From positions 1-34,356 of IMG/VR virus record IMGVR_UViG_3300032132_000189: a stretch of DNA of 34,356 nucleotides; one strand, 5' to 3'. The stretch comes from a virus. Positions 29,753 through 34,356 of this stretch are shown here, one piece after another; position 1 is the stretch's first letter; every line of letters begins with the position of its first letter. Made by a program: the position numbers and the translations under genes. The notes beneath the pieces were generated by a model. It was not told where the DNA came from. It made no database searches and was given only the letters and a program-made list of their open reading frames with translations.

Positions 29753-30112
29753 ATGCAAGTCAACAATTCATATCCCAATAGACCAGTAAGACCGAATTTC
29801 ACTGATATTCGGACTATTCAAATATTCGACCCAATAGTAATTGGACAATCGGCAGCAACCACCAAATTTGCGGCATTGTCTGCAACAGGTGCAACATTAG
29901 AAAATGGTGTACGAATCAAAAACACATCGCCAGCAGGCACTCTGGCTATTGGTGTTACTGGTCCTTATCCCGATGGACTTAACACGGTTGGAAACTCAAC
30001 TGGCGGGTTCGAACTTCTTCCAAGCGAAGAACTATTCATAGAGGTCCGTGACCTATCTAAACTTCTTATTAGAGGAACTACTTCCGCAACTGCTTGTTGG
30101 ATTGCTAGTTGA
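29753..30112 (+). CDS. Putative virion protein, 119 residues
   Basis: Starts with a polar Pro/Asn segment (NNSYPNRPVRPNFTDI) and then strands (TIQIFDPIVIGQSAATTKF), ending FIEVRDLSKLLIRGT. The pattern 'RIKNTSPAGTLAIGVTGPYPDG' (split here as RIKNTSPAGTLAIG and VTGPYPDG) is like the short beta-sandwich decoration or neck-type proteins of T4-like marine phages. No specific family is assigned. AAGGAAT lies about 15 bases upstream. Followed by a glycine-rich tail-like gene. Confidence 0.5.
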   Translation: MQVNNSYPNRPVRPNFTDIRTIQIFDPIVIGQSAATTKFAALSATGATLENGVRIKNTSPAGTLAIGVTGPYPDGLNTVGNSTGGFELLPSEELFIEVRDLSKLLIRGTTSATACWIAS

Positions 30113-30810
30113 AAGAAAAATTCAACAAATCTGGCAATAAAGGAAGAGGTAGACATTCTCCCACTAAGAATATGTCTCGCTATAAATTGGTGAGGCGGCA
30201 TCCACATCGTTACTCTAGTGTTGATATTAGTCCATCATCCACAACAACAATATCAAGTACTGGTTCACAAACCTATACTGTTGGAAAGGGTGTTGACAAA
30301 CTTAACATTGTAATGTATGGTGGTGGAGGTGGTGGAGGCGAAGCATCCGAAGGGACAAGTAGAGGCAATCCAGTTAGTGAAGGCGGCGGTGGTGGAGGTG
30401 GTTCTAAATTAGTAATCATACTCGATGAAGTTCCAAGCGGCACTGTTCTTACTTTTAATGTTGGAGCAGGTGGCGCTAAAGGTTCTGGCAACGCCTGTGG
30501 GGCGGATGGTGGAAACACAACTCTTTCATATGGTGGTAAAGATTTTGTCGCGGGTGGTGGTGAAGGAAATTCGTCTGGCCACGCCATTCCCGTATGTGCT
30601 GATGATGGAAGTGGTGGAGTAGCAGACTGTGATAGTTTTGGTGATTGTACTGGAACGAATGGAAATAATGGAACAGCAAAACACAATAACTCAACACAAG
30701 TAGGTGGTGCCGCATTAGGAGATAGTGCGGGGGCCGGAGGTCGAGGTTCTGGTGATAATGCCTCTCAACTCAACGAGGCGGGCGACAATGGAAAAGTGAT
30801 TATATCGTGA
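30109..30810 (+). CDS. Glycine-rich tail-fibre-like protein
   Basis: 233 codons from a TTG overlapping the previous stop; an ATG at 30172 gives 212 residues and is an equally good start. The core follows the phage glycine-rich domain: TYTVGKGVDKLNIVMYGGGG, then runs of Gly (residues about 68-75 and 91-98), VILDEVPSGTVLTFNVGAGG, GNTTLSYGGKDFVAGGG, ending in DNGKVIIS. Such domains occur at receptor-binding tips and fibres. It probably contributes to host recognition. The Gly-rich stretches also give long open frames on the other strand, which are not genes. Confidence 0.65.
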   Translation: MKEKFNKSGNKGRGRHSPTKNMSRYKLVRRHPHRYSSVDISPSSTTTISSTGSQTYTVGKGVDKLNIVMYGGGGGGGEASEGTSRGNPVSEGGGGGGGSKLVIILDEVPSGTVLTFNVGAGGAKGSGNACGADGGNTTLSYGGKDFVAGGGEGNSSGHAIPVCADDGSGGVADCDSFGDCTGTNGNNGTAKHNNSTQVGGAALGDSAGAGGRGSGDNASQLNEAGDNGKVIIS

Positions 30811-31370
30811 CTAGAATTAGGGTGAATATACCCGAAGGTGTTTCTGGTAATTTCCGTATAGAAAAAAAAGAAATAAATCGTTGGGCTGGTTCAAAAGAAC
30901 CACAAGATACCTATACTCTTTTATATAATGAATGTCATTGCATTATGCAAGACACCACAAGAGAATATCGAGAACACGAACAGTTTTTAAACGATGCTCA
31001 CGGTAATATTATTATTGGTGGACTTGGACTTGGAATGGTAAACCAATCCTTAATGGAAAATCCAAATGTAACTTCAGTTACGATTATAGAAAAGTACCAA
31101 GAAGTTATAGATTTGGTCTGGCATCATTGTCCAAAGAACGAAAAGATTCGTTTGGTTCACGCAGACATTTATGAGTGGGAGCCAGATTCAACTTGGGATA
31201 TTGGTTGGTTTGATTCTTGGTGTGGCGAAAACGAACACACCGAATACCAAAAACTTATGAACGAAAAATATAGTACATTATGCAAAGACATTCGGTTTTG
31301 GAAAGCCTTTGGTGTTAGTATGGGGTGGGGAAACAAATCAGAATGTTGGGAAAAGGCGTCTAAAGATTAA
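30807..31370 (+). CDS. SAM-dependent methyltransferase-like protein
   Basis: 187 residues from a GTG in a GTGA overlap with the preceding stop. IIIGGLGLGMVNQSL is a glycine-rich AdoMet-binding loop; SVTIIEKYQEVIDLV supplies the acidic residue that holds ribose; IRLVHADIYEW and WDIGWFDSW follow motifs II and IV. The order resembles spermidine-synthase-like methyltransferases. The HNIIIGGLGLG context and the short C-terminus leave the substrate open. It follows two virion-like genes, so it may act on a virion or a small molecule. Its end overlaps the convergent gene by 11 bases. Confidence 0.6.
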   Translation: MTRIRVNIPEGVSGNFRIEKKEINRWAGSKEPQDTYTLLYNECHCIMQDTTREYREHEQFLNDAHGNIIIGGLGLGMVNQSLMENPNVTSVTIIEKYQEVIDLVWHHCPKNEKIRLVHADIYEWEPDSTWDIGWFDSWCGENEHTEYQKLMNEKYSTLCKDIRFWKAFGVSMGWGNKSECWEKASKD

Positions 31371-31725
31371 CCATTCCATCGTTGGTGCTATACCAGATAT
31401 CATCAAATAACGCCTTACACCAAATCAAACAATTGCAACAAGGTTTGCTCATACGCATATCACAAAACCGATTGAACCTAAAGTTTACCAGTTTTAGATT
31501 ATCCTTTGGTCCTCTATAACGCAAAAGTGCATCCAATTCTGAATGCACTTCGTCAAAGAAATAACCATACTTCTTCGCCAGCGGATGTGTCCGAAAGTTA
31601 TTCGTACCAACAGAAACAATCTCATTCTTACGAACAATAATTGACACATGTTTCTTTGGACGAGGAATCTCTAACGAGACTGGCAATGCCATATCCGTTA
31701 ACTTTAAAATTTTCTTTTCGTTCAT
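31360..31725 (-). CDS. Cytidine/deoxycytidylate deaminase-like zinc protein
   Basis: 121 residues. VHSELDALLRY holds the HxE zinc/proton-shuttle motif and SKPCCNCLIWC the PCxxC pair, which together make the zinc site of the cytidine deaminase fold. DDIWYSTNDGMV is the typical strand after it. Such enzymes deaminate cytosine nucleotides (dCMP to dUMP), which would feed ThyX. The N-terminal part is short, and the usual T-E-A tract is not clear, so the substrate is uncertain. Starts in an ATGA overlap with the next gene upstream. Confidence 0.7.
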   Translation of the reverse strand: MNEKKILKLTDMALPVSLEIPRPKKHVSIIVRKNEIVSVGTNNFRTHPLAKKYGYFFDEVHSELDALLRYRGPKDNLKLVNFRFNRFCDMRMSKPCCNCLIWCKALFDDIWYSTNDGMVNL

Positions 31726-31835
31726 TTCAATAACAGATAAAATATACCACTTAGCAAAATTAAATCAGCAATCAAAGACCATATAATATAGGTCTTGAAT
31801 AAAACAGATGCTGATTTTTTTGTGAAAGGTTTCAT
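31722..31835 (-). CDS. Small membrane protein, 37 residues
   Basis: Coupled on both sides by ATGA overlaps. KPFTKKSASVLFKTY then IIWSLIADLILLSGIFYLLL: a basic start and one or two hydrophobic segments. It faintly resembles DUF2061 proteins of marine phages, but the match is too short to claim. Not previously visible as a long ORF; the overlaps and the membrane helix support it. Confidence 0.5.
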   Translation of the reverse strand: MKPFTKKSASVLFKTYIIWSLIADLILLSGIFYLLLK

Positions 31836-31972
31836 CTAATTCTTTTCCCGTTTCCTTTTTTAGAAGTTCTTGCACAAGCATTTCCCTTCTTTCGAAACAG
31901 TTTTGAAGTTCTGGGTTTTCCTACTGAAACTCTATTTGAAATCGCAGGGTCGTATCCACTATTTTTTGCCAT
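31832..31972 (-). CDS. Small basic protein, 46 residues
   Basis: The ATG at 31972 is two bases past the stop of the upstream gene and the stop overlaps the next ATG. The product is strongly basic and lacks acidic residues apart from one Asp (AKNSGYDPAISNRVSVGK then PRTSKLFRKKGNA, ending RTSKKGNGKRIR). A nucleic-acid-binding role fits the charge, but no family is recognised. Confidence 0.5.
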   Translation of the reverse strand: MAKNSGYDPAISNRVSVGKPRTSKLFRKKGNACARTSKKGNGKRIR

Positions 31973-31974
31973 AA

Positions 31975-32154
31975 CTAATTATCCTTATCGTCTTTCTGTG
32001 GAATGTCTGTCATATCAATAATTCCACCTTTTTGCATTAGACCTTTTTTAGAATTCTTTTTCTTTTTAGGAAATGCCTTTTCGTAATTCTCAGCATATTT
32101 CTTCTGGTCTACTGGCCGGTAACGGTCACCCTTACCTGCTTGGCCATTAGTCAT
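31975..32154 (-). CDS. Small phage protein with GKGDxYRP motif, 59 residues
   Basis: Start at 32154 chosen because TNGQAGKGDRYRPVDQ is the family pattern at the N-terminus; upstream residues from 32172 are not. The motif GKGDxxRPVxxxxYxxNYxxAF occurs in short proteins of many T4-like phages. The C-terminal half is Lys-rich (PKKKKNSKKGL). Function unknown. The start overlaps the previous gene by eight bases. Confidence 0.6.
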   Translation of the reverse strand: MTNGQAGKGDRYRPVDQKKYAENYEKAFPKKKKNSKKGLMQKGGIIDMTDIPQKDDKDN

Positions 32155-32368
32155 CACACTCACCGCATTCACAGCACTTGCCCATAATCCACTTAAGCAA
32201 ACTACATTTTGTCTTTCTAGTTTCTACAGGCCAGCATTGATTACACGAAGGAACTTCGCCTAAATTGTTCATTGCTCTTTTTGCTGTTTTCTTGACTTCT
32301 GTTTCAGTAAGAAGGAGGTCTACTGGCACTCCATCCACTTCAATACAAGTATGTAAATAATCACTCAT
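32147..32368 (-). CDS. Small Cys-rich protein, 73 residues
   Basis: AAAGGAG precedes the ATG by six bases. The C-terminal half holds seven Cys in PSCNQCW, KTKCSLL and KCCECGECDD, arranged as one or two possible zinc sites. Short Cys-rich proteins ending CCxCGxC are seen in marine T4-like phages. Immediately downstream of the tmRNA gene. Function unknown; zinc-finger type protein interaction or nucleic acid binding is possible. Confidence 0.6.
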   Translation of the reverse strand: MSDYLHTCIEVDGVPVDLLLTETEVKKTAKRAMNNLGEVPSCNQCWPVETRKTKCSLLKWIMGKCCECGECDD

Positions 32369-32399
32369 AATATCTCCTTTACTGTCTGAGTTTTAAATG

Positions 32400-32690
32400 C
32401 CTTGGATGGGGTCGCCCCCACCCAAGGGTCCGTAGCCGCTCAAGCGGCCATTGCGTAACTGTTGTCAGTTAACTTTTTGCAACGCTTTTGTCAAGCCTCG
32501 TTGCCAACCTTGGGTATCTACTTCTTTGTTACTTACTATCGAATCGACTCCATTCGCCCCCATCAGAGACACCCTTGCGACTTATTGCTTCCTAATTAAT
32601 GTTATGTGTAAAAAATAAAATTAAGCAAGGGTGCCTCTGGTGGAGGCGGGGAGATTCGAACTCCCGTGTTCGATAACTTTTACTCCGATA
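32400..32690 (-). ncRNA. ssrA: Circularly permuted (two-piece) tmRNA gene
   Basis: On the - strand the acceptor piece comes first: a T-arm (32649-32665, loop TTCGAAT), 3' acceptor strand CGCCTCC (32642-32648), A, and an encoded CCA (32638-32640). A 76-base spacer follows, then the coding piece beginning GGGGGCGAATGGAGTCGAT at 32561. The acceptor halves pair over seven base pairs with G3-U70, the alanine identity element. TTCGATA (32537-32543) pairs with TATCGAA (32669-32675) as helix 2. The tag frame ends DNSYAMAA and TGA at 32440-32442, with the stop in the loop of a GCCGC/GCGGC hairpin. A 12-base-pair GCGA-capped hairpin (32400-32427) closes the gene. The 5' end of the acceptor piece is approximate. 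It rescues stalled ribosomes by tagging proteins for degradation. Confidence 0.92.
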
Positions 32691-32709
32691 TTAACAATAC
32701 CATTTCTAT

Positions 32710-32952
32710 TTAGTTACTTTGTTGAACAAAATCGTAAATCTTGTTTGCTTCAACTAAAATTTCTTCGTGCTTCGGAAATCCAGGCCGAACCCCAATAGGA
32801 CAAGTGGCAGTTATTTTCGTTCCATCTGCCTCTCTATCTCGTTTCCAATCTTGAAAATCTTGCCACAATGCGTGGTCTTGATAGAACTGGTCCATCAGCC
32901 TTTGCTGTGCCTGTTGGTAAATTTCGTAACGCAATTCATATGGATTTTTCAT
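32710..32952 (-). CDS. Conserved small phage protein, 80 residues
   Basis: Starts KNPYELRYEIYQQAQQRLMDQ with AAGGAG about nine bases upstream. The end (HEEILVEANKIYDFVQQ) resembles small proteins of T4-like marine phages that begin KNPFEIRF and end in a similar helix. Probably all helical; function unknown. It is the gene immediately upstream of the tmRNA on the same strand, 20 bases from the presumed RNA start. Confidence 0.6.
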   Translation of the reverse strand: MKNPYELRYEIYQQAQQRLMDQFYQDHALWQDFQDWKRDREADGTKITATCPIGVRPGFPKHEEILVEANKIYDFVQQSN

Positions 32953-33002
32953 AAATTTTTTCTCCTTGTGTTTATGTGTGTGTTAATCCAAAAATATATA
33001 TG

Positions 33003-33347
33003 CTAATCTTCCATTAGTCCTCTACCAAAATCTTCATATTTGGCATTCCGTTCTGTTTCGTATTCTTCTCGTTGAATCCATTTTGTTCGTTCTTCGTCGG
33101 TTTTACACTTATCCCAATCACTAGGAATATAGTTTTTATTATTCCATTCGTCCCAGATAAATTTCCATTCACGATTCCAAATCAATTCATCGGTCTTGTA
33201 TGCATTGTCAAGCATTTGTTGACCTCGCTCAGAAACCCACGCATCAAATTCGTGAGTAAATCTTGCGGTGTTCATTCCGCCATTATCTGCAAACTCATCT
33301 GCAAGAATAATATTACCAGTTATAAAACAATATGCACAATCGCTCAT
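33003..33347 (-). CDS. Hypothetical protein, 114 residues
   Basis: ATG at 33347 with GAGG seven bases upstream, overlapping the previous stop; the earlier ATG at 33365 is less likely. DCAYCFITGNIILADEF contains a CxxC pair and resembles a short zinc knuckle; RNAKYEDFG and WDEWNNKNY follow in a charged, Trp-rich C-terminal half. No family is recognised. Confidence 0.6.
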   Translation of the reverse strand: MSDCAYCFITGNIILADEFADNGGMNTARFTHEFDAWVSERGQQMLDNAYKTDELIWNREWKFIWDEWNNKNYIPSDWDKCKTDEERTKWIQREEYETERNAKYEDFGRGLMED

Positions 33348-33688
33348 ATTATATCCTCTTTCCACAGTTCGTCTGTGAGTTTATATTGAAGTCTTTCACA
33401 TTCTTTTTCTCCATCGCCTCTACATTTACCCGTAACAAATTGTTTTATGTGTATCATTTCGTGTACAACCGTAGCAACAAAATCACGAATGTTTTGGTCG
33501 TTGGCAATAGTAATATGGTATTTGTTGTTTTCTTCTTCTGAACAAGTTCCCCAACAATCATAATCTCTAAACTTTCCAATCCTCACATCAATATTGGTTT
33601 TTATTTTGTAATGATTAAAACACCACACAATAACCCTGTCTGTAATTCTTCGTTCGTGTTTTTTCCCACCAGTAATCTTAACCATCAT
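33344..33688 (-). CDS. SprT-like zinc metalloprotein
   Basis: 114 residues. VATVVHEMIHIKQFV contains the HExxH zinc motif, with a following acidic GDGEKECERL that could supply the third ligand, as in SprT-like and minigluzincin proteins. The N-terminal half (RVIVWCFNHYKI, DVRIGKFRDYDCWGTC, YHITIAND) has the strands expected before such a helix. A protease or DNA-protein crosslink repair role is possible. The start is 33688 (Met-Met). It lies just after the tRNA-Arg gene on the same strand. Confidence 0.65.
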   Translation of the reverse strand: MMVKITGGKKHERRITDRVIVWCFNHYKIKTNIDVRIGKFRDYDCWGTCSEEENNKYHITIANDQNIRDFVATVVHEMIHIKQFVTGKCRGDGEKECERLQYKLTDELWKEDII

Positions 33689-33699
33689 ATACCTTTCAA

Positions 33700-33772
33700 C
33701 ACGCCTGGCAGGATTCGAACCTGCGACTTGCGGTTTAGAAGACCGCTACTCTATCCACTGAGTTACAGGCGC
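33700..33772 (-). tRNA. tRNA-Arg (anticodon TCT)
   Basis: A 73-base cloverleaf. Acceptor GCGCCTG pairs with CAGGCGT (one G-U), anticodon stem GCGGT with ACCGC around loop CTTCTAA, T-arm GCAGG-TTCGAAT-CCTGC. CCA is not encoded. It reads AGA/AGG, which are frequent in the AT-rich genes here. Confidence 0.93.
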
Positions 33773-33776
33773 TCAA

Positions 33777-33850
33777 TAAGAGCGGCGGGACTCGAACCCG
33801 CACTTGACAGATTTTAAGTCTGTTGCCTCTGCCAATTGGGCTACGCTCTC
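33777..33850 (-). tRNA. tRNA-Leu-like (anticodon TAA) with short variable loop
   Basis: 74 bases. Acceptor GAGAGCG with CGCTCTT, anticodon stem ACAGA/TCTGT around CTTAAAA (anticodon TAA), T-arm GCGGG-TTCGAGT-CCCGC. The variable loop is only five bases, whereas bacterial tRNA-Leu normally has a long variable arm. Four bases separate it from tRNA-Arg. CCA is not encoded. Confidence 0.85.
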
Positions 33851-33883
33851 GCAGTCCAAGTAACTCATCTCAATAACAAAAAT

Positions 33884-34356
33884 TCAAACATCAATGTCTT
33901 TCCAATCCTTTTCGGCAATACGATGTAATGCCCAATATCCCATTCCACTAGAAGGGTCTAAAACTTCATCACCAACTTCTTCAAAAATGAATGGACGACC
34001 ATTTACATACGAAGTGTAAATTGGTGAATCATATCCCATTCGTCCTCTCTTAAATACTTCTTTCTTTCCATAACTAATCCAATTATTTTTACAGTGATTT
34101 GTTCCAATCAAATATGCTTTTGCATCGGGATTGTTTTGAACAGCACCCTGTGGTACAGATAAAATACTATCTTGGTCAAATTCCTCACCAATACGCCGCA
34201 AATCATTTTCGAGATTCCCGCTATCTTTCAAGTCTACTACAAAAAAACTAATCTCTTTACCAACAAGTCCTGACATACCTTCAGGATATCTACCGTGTAA
34301 TGTTGTTACGCCATATCCTCTGGACTTCAGTTGTGATAAAAGACTCTTGTTTCGTT
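33884..34356 (-). CDS. DUF3293-like phage protein, N-terminus outside the window
   Basis: The frame stays open from the ATG at 34276 back to the window edge, giving RGYGVTTLHGRYPEGMSG before it, so the gene begins outside. Visible: 'EISFFVVDL', then LRRIGEEFDQDSILSVPQG and RPFIFEEVGDEV. The pattern 'GVTxLxGxYxE ... SFFVVD ... QDSIL' fits a conserved protein of T4-like phages similar to DUF3293. Function unknown. It lies upstream of the tRNA pair on the same strand. Confidence 0.6.
   Translation of the reverse strand, partial: RNKSLLSQLKSRGYGVTTLHGRYPEGMSGLVGKEISFFVVDLKDSGNLENDLRRIGEEFDQDSILSVPQGAVQNNPDAKAYLIGTNHCKNNWISYGKKEVFKRGRMGYDSPIYTSYVNGRPFIFEEVGDEVLDPSSGMGYWALHRIAEKDWKDIDV

Noticed and set aside
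30273-30686. Long - strand ORF rich in Pro opposite the glycine-rich gene
   Set aside because: It is the antisense image of Gly-rich codons (GGT/GGA become ACC/TCC), with no SD or coupling.
32465-32480. GCA codon at 32480-32478 as a normal tmRNA resume codon
   Set aside because: That frame hits TAA after GCA AAA AGT; the frame that ends YAMAA before the hairpin-loop stop fits the known tag layout far better.
1-34356. CRISPR arrays, insertion sequences, attachment sites or integrase genes
   Set aside because: No regularly spaced repeats, transposase motifs or integrase motifs were seen; tRNA genes here are whole phage tRNAs, not att remnants.

Overview
The window looks like part of the genome of a large lytic T4-type phage (myovirus-like) with an AT-rich, marine character. 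It has a T4-style replication core in order on the + strand: family B DNA polymerase, UvsX recombinase, DnaB-type helicase gp41 and primase gp61. Candidate T4-type late promoters (NATAAATA) recur, genes overlap by 1-4 bases almost everywhere, and several small proteins resemble those of marine T4-like phages. No integrase, repressor or CRISPR array is visible. A circularly permuted tmRNA gene points to a host lineage that uses two-piece tmRNA (alphaproteobacteria or cyanobacteria are best known); this host inference is tentative.

Layout. (1) 1-5.3 kb, +: a surface-sugar cluster (nucleotidyltransferase end, WavE-like protein, GDPD-like protein, cytidylyltransferase, RmlB-like dehydratase, WecB-like epimerase, family 2 glycosyltransferase). 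(2) 5.3-6.7 kb: a possible virion protein, a small ORF, dUTPase and a DUF1599-like protein. (3) 6.7-17.5 kb, +: lytic transglycosylase, then the replication and nucleotide block, with a SET-domain protein, ThyX and a class II ribonucleotide reductase. (4) 17.5-19.1 kb: a self-contained expression cassette made of a consensus sigma70 promoter, a structured leader, a small hydrophobic protein, an outer-membrane porin and a strong terminator. (5) 19.2-23.2 kb: an acidic SH3-like protein; a - strand operon of WavE-like protein, sulfotransferase and glycosyltransferase-like protein; then, divergently, a trypsin-like lipoprotein, a small membrane protein and a GIY-YIG-like protein. (6) 23.2-29.7 kb, -: two heavily overlapping membrane/secreted ORFs in a GC-rich patch, conserved phage proteins, a three-domain nucleotidyltransferase/ATP-grasp/retropepsin fusion, and a ligase-fold protein. 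(7) 29.75-31.4 kb, +: virion-like proteins and a methyltransferase-like protein. (8) 31.4-34.4 kb, -: deaminase-like protein, many small ORFs, permuted tmRNA, SprT-like metalloprotein, tRNA-Arg(UCU), tRNA-Leu(UAA) and a partial DUF3293-like gene.

The most unusual items are the permuted tmRNA with an atypical tag, the three-domain fusion whose first residues resemble a T4 capsid-targeting signal, and the porin cassette. All functional calls come from reading motifs by eye; no database search was possible.
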